Positions 27,126-35,188 of a stretch of 64,000 nt of DNA are shown here, piece by piece. This stretch comes from [Clostridium] hylemonae DSM 15053. GTDB lineage: Bacteria > Bacillota > Clostridia > Lachnospirales > Lachnospiraceae. A model generated the notes under the pieces. It saw nothing but the letters and a program-made list of their open reading frames with translations, did no database searches and was not told the DNA's origin. The DNA lies in the NCBI RefSeq assembly GCF_008281175.1, contig NZ_CP036524.1, positions 1,860,001 to 1,924,000 on the forward strand, written 5' to 3'. A program made the position numbers and the translations under genes. Each line of letters opens with the position of its first letter. Position 1 is the first letter of the stretch.

Positions 27126-28136
27126 ATGGAACATTTAATCACCCCGGACAACTACACATCTCCTCTTACTATCCGGGAAACTGAAGTCGCGATCAAAGAA
27201 GTGAAGGACCACTTTGAACGCGCGCTGGCCAAATCCTTACACCTGACACGTGTCTCTGCCCCTCTGTTTGTAAAGCCGGAGTCAGGTCTTAATGATAATC
27301 TCAATGGAGTAGAAAGACCGGTATCTTTCGGTATCAGGGAGCAGGAGGATGCGCCGGCTGAGATCGTCCACTCTCTTGCAAAATGGAAACGCTACGCTCT
27401 GAAGCGCTATGATTTTCACTCAGGGGAAGGTCTGTACACAGATATGAGCGCGATCCGCCGCGACGAGGATACCGATAATATCCACTCTATCTATGTGGAC
27501 CAGTGGGACTGGGAAAAGGTCATCTCAAAAGAGGAGCGGAATACAGAGACACTTCAGTACACAGTACGTAAAGTATATTCTGCGCTGAAAGAGACGGAAG
27601 AATTCATGTCGAGAAGATATAACTACATAGAACCATTTCTTCCGGATGAAATAACCTTCATCACCTCACAGGAGCTTGAGGACTTGTATCCCGGCGCCGA
27701 CGCAAAAGAACGTGAATACCGCATTGCCAGGGCAAAAGGCGCAGTGTTTATCTCACAGATCGGCAAGGTGCTTTCCTCCGGTGAAAAACATGACGGGCGT
27801 GCGCCTGACTATGACGACTGGGAATTAAACGGCGATATCATCGTATACTATCCGGTTCTGGACATTGCACTTGAACTTTCATCCATGGGCATCCGTGTGG
27901 ACGAGGAGGCGCTACGGCGCCAGCTTAAGGCTGCCGGCTGCGAGGACCGGGCAGAACTTGAATTTCAGAGACTGCTGCTTAACGGACAGCTTCCCTACAC
28001 GATCGGAGGCGGTATCGGCCAGTCCCGGATCTGTATGTTATATCTGAGGAAAGCGCATATCGGAGAAGTTCAGTCGTCCATATGGCCGAAAGAAATGCTT
28101 GAGGAAGCTTCTTCACACAACATAAATCTTCTGTAG
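27126..28136 (+). CDS. asnA: Aspartate-ammonia ligase AsnA
   Basis: 336 residues, full length. Class II aminoacyl-tRNA-synthetase-like fold with KRYALKRYDFHSGEGLYTDM, the IHSIYVDQWDWEKVI segment and a C-terminal TIGGGIGQSRICMLYL motif. It makes asparagine from aspartate, ammonia and ATP. AAAGGAG precedes the ATG. Confidence 0.97.
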   Translation: MEHLITPDNYTSPLTIRETEVAIKEVKDHFERALAKSLHLTRVSAPLFVKPESGLNDNLNGVERPVSFGIREQEDAPAEIVHSLAKWKRYALKRYDFHSGEGLYTDMSAIRRDEDTDNIHSIYVDQWDWEKVISKEERNTETLQYTVRKVYSALKETEEFMSRRYNYIEPFLPDEITFITSQELEDLYPGADAKEREYRIARAKGAVFISQIGKVLSSGEKHDGRAPDYDDWELNGDIIVYYPVLDIALELSSMGIRVDEEALRRQLKAAGCEDRAELEFQRLLLNGQLPYTIGGGIGQSRICMLYLRKAHIGEVQSSIWPKEMLEEASSHNINLL

Positions 28137-28155
28137 AACAGAGGTTAATGATAGA

Positions 28156-28191
28156 GGGAAACGGCCGTGGGTTTTACCGCGGCCGTTTCCC
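28156..28191 (+). terminator. Terminator after asnA
   Basis: GGGAAACGGCCG (28156-28167) pairs with CGGCCGTTTCCC (28180-28191) and is followed by TTCTGTTGTTT, 20 bases after the asnA stop. Confidence 0.85.
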
Positions 28192-28237
28192 TTCTGTTGT
28201 TTATGGGCTTTAGTCTGGGGTAACAAAGTAGTACAAA

Positions 28238-28362
28238 CGCCCTTTGAAGGGCGGCGACGAGTCAAAGGCATAGTAACTTGAACAAAGTGAAAGCCAGCGT
28301 CTTTAGGCACTGGCCGGTAACAGAGGCTTATAACTTCAGAGCAAACCACCCGTTTTACGGGT
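28238..28362 (+). ncRNA. Structured relic resembling a TnpB omega-RNA scaffold (IS200/IS605 end)
   Basis: Three hairpins follow one another: CGCCCT/AGGGCG (28238-28253), GCCAG/CTGGC (28293-28314) and ACCCG/CGGGT (28348-28362). Between them is CCGGTAACAGAGGC and a CTTCAGAGC segment. This resembles the 3' end of IS605-type tnpB elements, where the guide-RNA scaffold lies before the right end. No tnpB or tnpA coding remains are seen. The rest of 28192-28545 shows nothing else I can name. Identification is by pattern memory only. Confidence 0.35.
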
Positions 28363-28545
28363 TACATACTTTACACGCCCTGTATTTGCCGGACCGTGCC
28401 TGTGCTGCAGACATGTAAGTAAAAGAACTGAAATGCTGATACGATACTTAGTATTCCTTTGTTGTTGTTCAGTTTTTTCGTATGATTTGATTCCCTTGCC
28501 GGCAGATCTTGAGATGGAAATATTGAACTATTGTCTTCTGTATGA

Positions 28546-29445
28546 TTATTCATTTTGGTCTCTCTGTGATTTTTTAGGGTTCAGCTGCAGTATTACGAGC
28601 GCAGCCACCACACATATGATTCCGACAAGGTTAAACAGATCGAGTGTCTCGCGGTACAGGACAACGCCAAAAAGGCTTGCGGCCACCACTTCAAAGGACG
28701 CAATAATAGACGCTTTACTGCTCTCGATATATTTAAGAGCCGTTGAGTAACAGATGTACGGCAGCGCGAGCGTGATGACACTTCCAATGACCGTCACAGG
28801 CATTTTTGAGGCATTGGAGGCTATGATCCTTCCCATGGAGAGCGGTTGTGCAATGAGGAGCGATGCAATACTTGCAAGGATAAAGGTATATACTGTGACA
28901 GTGAGCGATTCATATTTTCCCATTAGAACCTTGCCGAAAATACTGTAAAGCGAATAGCCGAAGCCTGCGCTCAGGCCGATCAGAAGCGTGACGAGTGCGT
29001 TATCGCCTACATTCGCTCCTGAAAGCCCTACCACAAGTATACATCCCGCAAACGACAGGAATAAAGCTGCTATTTTCTGTACCGTCAACTTTTCCTTAAA
29101 AAAGATGACGGACATGATCATAACAAAAAACGGCGCGGTATAAAGAAGCACTACCGCCACGGAGAGAGATGCCCTCTGCACAGTGGCAGCATATGCCAGA
29201 TTATTGATAAAAAGACTTCCGAGGCCGGTGCCCAGGAACCATTTGAGATCCTTTTTGTCTATCTTAAGTTTGTTCCGGTCTGTGATAAGAAGGAACAGTA
29301 TGAGCACGACCGCTGCGGACGTTATCCTTACTGCGGCGGTCTGTCTTGTGTTGAACCCTATTGCCGCCACGTATCTCGTGATAATTCCCATGGAGCCCCA
29401 AAGTACCGAGGCCATCAAAACAAATACAGGTGCCAGTCTTTTCAT
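28546..29445 (-). CDS. EamA/DMT-family transporter
   Basis: 299 residues from the ATG at 29445 (AGGGCAGGG upstream). Ten TM helices in two EamA repeats; the start MKRLAPVFVLMASVLWGSMG and the conserved YIESSKASIIASFEVVAASLFGVVLYRE in repeat 2 are typical. Substrate unknown. It lies 25 bases after the amidohydrolase gene on the same strand. Confidence 0.9.
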   Translation of the reverse strand: MKRLAPVFVLMASVLWGSMGIITRYVAAIGFNTRQTAAVRITSAAVVLILFLLITDRNKLKIDKKDLKWFLGTGLGSLFINNLAYAATVQRASLSVAVVLLYTAPFFVMIMSVIFFKEKLTVQKIAALFLSFAGCILVVGLSGANVGDNALVTLLIGLSAGFGYSLYSIFGKVLMGKYESLTVTVYTFILASIASLLIAQPLSMGRIIASNASKMPVTVIGSVITLALPYICYSTALKYIESSKASIIASFEVVAASLFGVVLYRETLDLFNLVGIICVVAALVILQLNPKKSQRDQNE

Positions 29446-29470
29446 AGGCCATTCCCTGCCCTTTCTTGGT

Positions 29471-30262
29471 TTACTGAAGATCAAGAAGCCGCTGCGCATT
29501 TTCTCCCAATATACTGTTCTTTTCTTCGTCGGTAAGGTCCATAGATTTCAGATAATCGACAAACTCCTTCTGTCCGGCCCATGGAGAATCTGTTGCAAAC
29601 AGAATTCTGTCTGCGCCGTGGGTCCTGACAATTCTAATGAACTGCTCGTCGGAGATCCTGCCGAATACAACGCCTGTGTCAAAATAGACATGCTTTCCGA
29701 CAAGACACTCTTCTACTTCATCCCACTGAAAATTGCCGCCGAGATGGGCTAGCACAAGTTTTTCCGGCTGCACTTCACGGATGAGCTCCGCGGCCATCTG
29801 CGGGGTACAGTGAACATCGTCCGGACATTTCGGGTCTTTCCCGGCGTGAACACTTATGATAAAACCAAGTTCCGAGGCATACTCGACGATCCGTTTATAG
29901 CGTATATCGTTAAAATATACTTCCTGATAATCCGGATGTATCTTGATCCCTTTTATCCCCATATCTTTGATCTGTCTCAGCTGTTCTTTATAGTTTTCAC
30001 TGTCAGGGTGAACGCTGCCGAATGAAAGGATACTGCCATTTTGGTGTTCCGATGCAAACCGGTTGATGGATGCAAACTGTGACGGCTTTGTCACGATGGG
30101 AAGTGCAACGCTTAAATCGACCCCGGCTGCCTTGCCGGATGCCTTCAGTCCTTCGTACGTACCGTCTGTATATGGTTTTATGTGGCAGACCGACCCGAGA
30201 AAGTCAAGCGTTCCTGCCGCGATTTTGTCAGGAAACATATGTGTGTGAAAATCTATCGTCAT
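29471..30262 (-). CDS. Amidohydrolase-2-family metal-dependent hydrolase
   Basis: 263 residues from the ATG at 30262, 9 bases after AAAAGG. The TIM-barrel metal site reads DFHTHMF at the N-terminus, with VHAGKDP, LAHLGGNFQW and FATDSPWAGQ, the last Asp being the usual catalytic residue. The family includes decarboxylases and lactonases; substrate unknown. It sits 59 bases after the CBS gene. Confidence 0.88.
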   Translation of the reverse strand: MTIDFHTHMFPDKIAAGTLDFLGSVCHIKPYTDGTYEGLKASGKAAGVDLSVALPIVTKPSQFASINRFASEHQNGSILSFGSVHPDSENYKEQLRQIKDMGIKGIKIHPDYQEVYFNDIRYKRIVEYASELGFIISVHAGKDPKCPDDVHCTPQMAAELIREVQPEKLVLAHLGGNFQWDEVEECLVGKHVYFDTGVVFGRISDEQFIRIVRTHGADRILFATDSPWAGQKEFVDYLKSMDLTDEEKNSILGENAQRLLDLQ

Positions 30263-30320
30263 TGTTCTCATCCTTTTATTGTTATATCTGTCCGTCCCTG
30301 CCTGCAGAGGCACGCATTGT

Positions 30321-30737
30321 TCAGCGTTTATCACAGTCGCTCAGTTTATTATAGCAGTAGCCGATAATATCACGGCGCGTGATAATGCCGATAAAATGCT
30401 CCTCATCATCCACTACAGGAACAAAATTCTGCTCCATGGCTCTGCCGATCAGATCTTCCATATTGGATTCTGCGTTGACGCATTGGTAGTCCAGTCTTCG
30501 GTCTATCTTCATGATACTGATATCCTCAGCGTCGTGGAGATTCATCAGATCCAGCCGCTTCAGTCCCCACAACAGGTCTCCCTCTGTGATGGAACCGACA
30601 TATTTGCCGTCCCTGTTCAATATGGGCACGGAAGAATATTTGTGGTATTCCATGATCTCAAGCGCCTGACGGAGTGTATGGTAATCATATATGTAAGCCA
30701 GCTCACTTTTGGGTTTCAGAAAAAATAAAATATTCAT
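30321..30737 (-). CDS. CBS-domain pair protein
   Basis: 138 residues made of two CBS motifs (LRQALEIMEYHKYSSVPILNR and FVPVVDDEEHFIGIITRRDIIG) after a short leader. CBS pairs bind adenosyl nucleotides and act as energy sensors. It is 21 bases downstream of aspartokinase; a regulatory link is only inference. Confidence 0.88.
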   Translation of the reverse strand: MNILFFLKPKSELAYIYDYHTLRQALEIMEYHKYSSVPILNRDGKYVGSITEGDLLWGLKRLDLMNLHDAEDISIMKIDRRLDYQCVNAESNMEDLIGRAMEQNFVPVVDDEEHFIGIITRRDIIGYCYNKLSDCDKR

Positions 30738-30758
30738 TGCAGACCTCCCCTTGTCTTA

Positions 30759-32078
30759 TTATATCTGCGTTGTCACAAAAATATCGTACAGTGCCCTTAC
30801 CGCGGCTTCAAAATCATGGTTTCGTACGCCGATTATGATATTAAGCTCACTGGAGCCCTGGTCGATCATCTTTACATTTACATTGGCGTGTGCCAGCGCT
30901 GAGAATATACGTCCTGACGTGCCTCTGGTCGCGCGCATTCCGCGGCCCACGACGGCGATAAGTGCAAGATCAGATTCCAGCTCGAGGAAATCCGGTTCCA
31001 CGGCCCTGTGTATACCGGCGATCACTTTCTGCTCTTTCTCCTCAAATTCATCCTGATGCACAAAAATCGTCATTGTGTCAATGCCGGACGGCATATGCTC
31101 GATAGAAATATCATTATCTTCAAATACTTCCAGCACTTTTTTACAGAATCCGACTTCGGAGTTCATCATTGCTTTTTCTATAGTGATAGAGGCAAAATCT
31201 TTTTTCCCGGCGATACCGGTGATCGTAAACCTCGGCTTGCGGCACGTTCCTTCTACTATGAGTGTTCCCTTATCTTCCGGAATATTCGTGTTTCGGATAT
31301 TGATCGGAATCCCCTCTTTTCGGACAGGGAAGATGGCATCCTCATGCAGTACGGTGGCTCCCATGTAAGACAATTCTCTGAGCTCACGGTATGTGATGAC
31401 ATCAATTGCTTTGGGATTTCGGATGATTCTCGGATCTGCGATCAAAAACCCGGACACATCCGTCCAGTTTTCATACATATCTGCATGCACGGCTTTTGCG
31501 ACGATGGAACCGGTGATATCGGAACCGCCTCTTGAAAAGGTCTTGATCTTTCCGTTAGGCATGGCACCGTAAAATCCCGGGATCACCGCACGTTCTGTCT
31601 CTGCAAGTCTTTCGGACAGAAGCTTATCTGTAGAGAATGCGTCAAATTCGCCTGCTTCATCAAATACAATGATCTCTGCGGCATCAATAAACTCATATCC
31701 GAGATAAGCGGCCATAATAATGCCGTTTAAATATTCTCCTCTGGAGGCAGCATAGTCTCTCCCGACTTTTTTGCTGAAATTTTCTTCTATTATTTTGAAT
31801 TCAGCATCCAGCGACAAGTCCAGTTTAAGGCCCTTTATGATGCCTTTATACCTTGCCTTTATCTCTTTGAGCTGCTCTTCAAACTCTTCCTCTATGATGG
31901 CCTGGCCGTAACAGCTGTACAGCATGTCTGTGACCTTTGTATCATTCGGCGTTCGCTTCCCGGGTGCAGACGGAACGACATAGCGTCTTGAGTCATCTTT
32001 TTTGATTATTGTTCCTGCTTTCTCAAACTGCGCGGCACTTGCCAGTGAACTTCCGCCAAACTTTACAACTTTCTTCAT
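30759..32078 (-). CDS. lysC: Aspartokinase
   Basis: 439 residues. Kinase domain begins VKFGGSSLASA and has SRGGSDITGSIVAKAV and EDWTDVSG-like ENWTDVSGFLIADPR; the last 150 residues hold two ACT-like domains (ITIEKAMMNSEVGF and LALIAVVGRGM). The layout is that of a monofunctional feedback-regulated enzyme. First step of the lysine, threonine and methionine pathway. No lysine riboswitch is seen: only about 60 bases separate it from the preceding HAD gene. Confidence 0.94.
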   Translation of the reverse strand: MKKVVKFGGSSLASAAQFEKAGTIIKKDDSRRYVVPSAPGKRTPNDTKVTDMLYSCYGQAIIEEEFEEQLKEIKARYKGIIKGLKLDLSLDAEFKIIEENFSKKVGRDYAASRGEYLNGIIMAAYLGYEFIDAAEIIVFDEAGEFDAFSTDKLLSERLAETERAVIPGFYGAMPNGKIKTFSRGGSDITGSIVAKAVHADMYENWTDVSGFLIADPRIIRNPKAIDVITYRELRELSYMGATVLHEDAIFPVRKEGIPINIRNTNIPEDKGTLIVEGTCRKPRFTITGIAGKKDFASITIEKAMMNSEVGFCKKVLEVFEDNDISIEHMPSGIDTMTIFVHQDEFEEKEQKVIAGIHRAVEPDFLELESDLALIAVVGRGMRATRGTSGRIFSALAHANVNVKMIDQGSSELNIIIGVRNHDFEAAVRALYDIFVTTQI

Positions 32079-32139
32079 CTTTTCTGTGATCCTCCATAAC
32101 TGCCATTGTTTTCTTGCGTAATTCTCTATCTATATTACA

Positions 32140-32745
32140 TCATTTTCCGAGCATCCGCAATGGAATATCTGTAGTAAATAACACTCCGTTTATACCTGAC
32201 TTCTGTGCTGCTTCCACATTTTCCAGGCAGTCGTCAAAGAAAAGAGCTTCCTGCGGTTCTATGTCATACCGCTTTAGAAGCAGGCTGTATATTGCGGGAT
32301 CCGGCTTCATCATCTGCTCTTTCCAGGAGAATATCCCACCGTCGAGCATATTGAGAAATGAAAGCTGATCCTTTGACTGACGGTACATCTCGGCTGAATA
32401 GTTGGACAGATAGTAGAGCCGAACGCCCTGATCTTTGAAGTATTGGATCCACTGTTCCGTGAAGGAATACGGAAGGATGGAGCGCCCGAAATGTGCGAAG
32501 ACTTCCCTGATCTGGGGCTCTGCATCCGGTGCATTTTCGATAAACAGTTCAAGCCATTTCTCTGTCGTGATCAGACCGGAATCGCCCATGTTCCAGTCCT
32601 CGTTCCGGAACATGGCGTCCGCCACTTTCTCGTACATGTCGGGACTGTACCGGAACGAAGCCAGGTAGCGGTCCCAGGCAAAGTCGATGAGGACATTGCC
32701 GATGTCGAGTATCACTGTATCAATATTTTTACCAAGGTATTCCAT
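32140..32745 (-). CDS. HAD-superfamily hydrolase (HAD-IA)
   Basis: 201 residues from the ATG at 32745 behind AGGAGG. Motif I is LDIGNVLIDF, in which the second Asp of DxD is Asn, as in the YihX-like group where DxGNV is normal. Motif II YYLSNYS, Lys in WKEQMMKPDP and motif IV FFDDCLENVEAA are present. Probably a small sugar-phosphate phosphatase. Confidence 0.9.
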   Translation of the reverse strand: MEYLGKNIDTVILDIGNVLIDFAWDRYLASFRYSPDMYEKVADAMFRNEDWNMGDSGLITTEKWLELFIENAPDAEPQIREVFAHFGRSILPYSFTEQWIQYFKDQGVRLYYLSNYSAEMYRQSKDQLSFLNMLDGGIFSWKEQMMKPDPAIYSLLLKRYDIEPQEALFFDDCLENVEAAQKSGINGVLFTTDIPLRMLGK

Positions 32746-32782
32746 CTGTGTTTCCTCCTGTCTGTTGTGCTGCCTGTTTTGG

Positions 32783-33265
32783 TTACTCGTGTATGACATC
32801 GGCATACGACGCGTCTGCCGCTCTTCTAAGATCCTCCGGCGCAAGTTTCAGCTGCATGCCAAGCTTACCCCCGCTTACATACATATGAGAAAGAGATTGT
32901 GCCGATTCCTGGATCACCGTCGGATACTGCTTTTTCATCCCGATCGCTGTGCACCCTCCGCGGATATAGCCTGTCACCTTTGTCAAGTCCTTGAGATGCA
33001 GCATCTCCAGCGACTTCTCGCCGACGACGCGGGCAGCCTTCTTAAAATCGATCTCCGCCTCGATCGGAATGACAAACACATAAAAGCCCCCGCTCTTCCC
33101 GACAGTCACCAGCGTCTTGTAGACAAGACTGCGGTCCGTACCAAGCATGTCGGCAACCTGGAGCCCGTCCACAAACTCATCACATTCGTAAGTATCATAC
33201 TCGTACGAGATCTTCATACGATCCAGAATGCGCATCGCATTCGTCTTAACTTCCTTCTTGCCCAT
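32783..33265 (-). CDS. ybaK: YbaK/EbsC-family Cys-tRNA(Pro) deacylase
   Basis: 160 residues of the YbaK/ProX fold: KTNAMRILDR..., YKTLVTVGKSG, VGEKSLEMLHLKDLTKVTGYIRGGCTAIG with the conserved Lys and Gly-Gly. It trans-edits mischarged Cys-tRNA(Pro). The ATG at 33265 follows AAAGGAGG, and REP repeat A abuts this ribosome binding site, so the 5' leader carries the palindrome. Confidence 0.93.
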   Translation of the reverse strand: MGKKEVKTNAMRILDRMKISYEYDTYECDEFVDGLQVADMLGTDRSLVYKTLVTVGKSGGFYVFVIPIEAEIDFKKAARVVGEKSLEMLHLKDLTKVTGYIRGGCTAIGMKKQYPTVIQESAQSLSHMYVSGGKLGMQLKLAPEDLRRAADASYADVIHE

Positions 33266-33276
33266 AGCTCCTCCTT

Positions 33277-33329
33277 TTTTGAAAGGGGTCAGACCCCTGT
33301 GATATGAAGGGGTCTGACCCCTTTCAAAA
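33277..33329. repeat. REP-like double palindrome, copy A
   Basis: 22-nt arms at 33277-33298 and 33308-33329 are perfect inverted copies around GTGATATGA. Each arm holds its own near-palindrome GGGGTC-A-GACCCC. It lies between the radical SAM stop (33350) and the ybaK ribosome binding site. Its 39-bp core (33284-33322) is identical, in inverted orientation, to that of copy B. Confidence 0.95.
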
Positions 33330-33349
33330 TTCTCCTTATTTTCAGACTT

Positions 33350-34267
33350 CTAAGTGAATTGGTTATCGTCAAACAAACTCAACTGTTCACACTTATATGG
33401 TGCCTTGTAGTTGTGTATGATATCTTTCATACTGTATAAAATCTCATTTTTTTCGCATTCTTCTTTGAAACATGTCCATAGCTTTCCTGCTCTTGGACTT
33501 CTGCATTCATAATATGTTCCGTACCGCTTGTTATATTTTTCGGAAAGCTTCTCTCCGGGAAACAACTGATCCAGCTTTTGCAGATACCACTGCCGTTGAT
33601 TATTGCGCAGTGTCACACCAAATGCAGGATAGATAAAACGTGCTCCGCATTGCGCAGCTCTACGAACAATTGCACGTATATTGTCGTCACTGTCCTCCAG
33701 AAATGGGAGGACAGGCATGAGGAGAATTCCGGCCGGGATTCTCCGGCCGGACAACTCGCCGAGCATATCAAAACGACTGGAAGATACCGGCGCCCCGGGT
33801 TCAATTTTGGAAGAAAGGGCGTCGCCCGCCGTAGTAATGGTAACTTTACACAGAACAGGTGAATGTTCCCTGATACTTTCCAATATATCGATATCTCTCA
33901 TGAGCAAGGTACTTTTTGTCGCGATCGTGACGCCGAATTCAAATGCATCGCACAACTCAAGTGCATGTCGCGTCAGCATAAGTTCTTTTTCATACGGGTT
34001 ATACGGATCGCTCATCGCTCCGGTAGCAATGACCCCTTTTTTCGTCTTCCTCCGCAAATCATCTCTGATTATCTGTAGCGCATTTTCCTTAGCACGGACT
34101 TCGTCGAACCTGTCAATGCCGTAACAGTCTGAACGACTGTCACAATAGATACAGCCGTGACAGCAGCCTTTATAAATATTCATATTATAATCCGCACCAA
34201 ACCACTCTCCTGGTTTCTTCATACGCGTCACAATCGTTTTTGCCGGTATATATTCCATAATTTTCAT
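33350..34267 (-). CDS. SPL/Rv2578c-type radical SAM protein
   Basis: 305 residues. The 4Fe-4S site is CCHGCIYC (C-x3-C-x2-C), after NMNIYKGC, with GAMSDPYNPYE and TKSTLLMRDIDIL further on, as in the Rv2578c/spore-photoproduct-lyase-like family. The annotated ATG (34267) lies inside repeat B, and its only possible Shine-Dalgarno (AAGGGG) is also in the repeat; a second ATG is 9 bases on, at 34258. The gene is bracketed by REP copies A and B. Function not known; DNA repair is one possibility. Confidence 0.85.
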   Translation of the reverse strand: MKIMEYIPAKTIVTRMKKPGEWFGADYNMNIYKGCCHGCIYCDSRSDCYGIDRFDEVRAKENALQIIRDDLRRKTKKGVIATGAMSDPYNPYEKELMLTRHALELCDAFEFGVTIATKSTLLMRDIDILESIREHSPVLCKVTITTAGDALSSKIEPGAPVSSSRFDMLGELSGRRIPAGILLMPVLPFLEDSDDNIRAIVRRAAQCGARFIYPAFGVTLRNNQRQWYLQKLDQLFPGEKLSEKYNKRYGTYYECRSPRAGKLWTCFKEECEKNEILYSMKDIIHNYKAPYKCEQLSLFDDNQFT

Positions 34268-34313
34268 AGGGGTCAGACCCCTTCATATCACAGGGGTCTG
34301 ACCCCTATGAAAA
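34261..34313. repeat. REP-like double palindrome, copy B
   Basis: 22-nt arms at 34261-34282 and 34292-34313 around TCATATCAC, the reverse complement of the copy A spacer. The outer few bases differ from copy A (CATAGG in place of GAAAGG). It overlaps the start codon of the radical SAM gene and lies between that gene and the divergent transposase gene. Confidence 0.95.
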
Positions 34314-34393
34314 TTCTCTCCTTTTTCTGAATTCTTCTGGTCTTTTTATTATAACTGTGATATCATGTTTGCACAATAAGAAAGGAGGTAACT

Positions 34394-35137
34394 ATGCCGA
34401 GAAAACCGAGAATGCGAAGCTCTACAGATATGTATCATATTACAAACCGCGGCATCAACAAAGTCAACATCTTCAACTCTGAAAATGATAAGAAACAGTT
34501 CTTACGTATCTTACATAAAACATGTAAACAGTATCCAATTGAAATCTATTCTTATTGTGTAATGTCAAATCATTTCCATTTGCTTCTGAGAATTCCTTTT
34601 GCCGAGCTGTCCGCTTTCATCCAACAGATTTCCACTACTTATGCAGTGTATTACAATTTCAAATATAATAGAGTAGGTCATGTATTTCAGGGACGTTATC
34701 ACAGTGAGACTGTTGAGAGCGAAAGATATTTCTGGTGCTGTGTCCGCTATATCCATCTCAATCCAGTTCACGCCTCACTTGCACCCTCTCCTGCACATTA
34801 TAAGTTCAGCAGTATGAAAGAATATCTCAAAAAATCCAGACTTCTTCTCCATCCGAAAGCATTTCAGCTATATATCCAAAATTTCCCGGGCGCCGCCGAT
34901 TTCCAACAATTCCATAACAATCGTGACCATTTCATCTATATTGATACGCCTGAAGAATTGTTTGCCAGAAAAGAACTGCTTATTGACGAATGCGCAAAAA
35001 TTTTCCTGGCGGGAAAAAATCTGCCTTCCAAAGAAGCAATCTTCTGGTCTCCCGAGTTAAAGAAAGAGTTTATAACATATGCGTCAGACAACTTAAAGGT
35101 ATCGAAAGCAGAAGTCAGTCGATATGTTAAATTTTGA
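34394..35137 (+). CDS. REP-associated tyrosine transposase (RAYT, Y1/HUH)
   Basis: 247 residues. N-terminal RxYHITNRG, HUH metal motif SNHFHLLLR (His60 and His62), GHVFQGRYHS and the Tyr region CVRYIHLNPVHA are the marks of TnpA-REP proteins. A C-terminal part of about 100 residues extends beyond the Y1 core. AAAGGAGG precedes the ATG. The TGA stop (35135-35137) lies inside the left arm of REP copy C, and copy B lies 80 bases upstream, so the gene sits between two of its presumed target repeats. RAYTs are single-copy, domesticated relatives of IS200 transposases that spread REP palindromes. Confidence 0.93.
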   Translation: MPRKPRMRSSTDMYHITNRGINKVNIFNSENDKKQFLRILHKTCKQYPIEIYSYCVMSNHFHLLLRIPFAELSAFIQQISTTYAVYYNFKYNRVGHVFQGRYHSETVESERYFWCCVRYIHLNPVHASLAPSPAHYKFSSMKEYLKKSRLLLHPKAFQLYIQNFPGAADFQQFHNNRDHFIYIDTPEELFARKELLIDECAKIFLAGKNLPSKEAIFWSPELKKEFITYASDNLKVSKAEVSRYVKF

Positions 35138-35182
35138 AAGGGGTCAGACCCCTATGCGCATAGGGGTCTGACCCCTTTCAAA
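35133..35182. repeat. REP-like double palindrome, copy C
   Basis: A perfect 50-bp palindrome centred on ATGCGCAT, with the same GGGGTC-A-GACCCC arm as copies A and B but a different, self-complementary spacer. It contains the RAYT stop codon and ends 6 bases before the DUF2344 stop at 35189. Confidence 0.95.
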
Positions 35183-35188
35183 TTCCTT

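Noticed and set aside
28113-28349. 78-codon minus-strand open frame between asnA and the DMT gene
   Set aside because: It runs through the asnA terminator and the hairpin-rich relic and looks like the shadow of structured RNA.
32079-32139. Lysine riboswitch before aspartokinase
   Set aside because: The gap between the HAD gene and aspartokinase is about 60 bp, too short for the approximately 170-nt riboswitch.
33277-35182. Composite insertion sequence with terminal inverted repeats
   Set aside because: The palindromes are complete double hairpins at three places rather than simple ends of one element, and no target-site duplication is visible; a REP/RAYT origin fits better.
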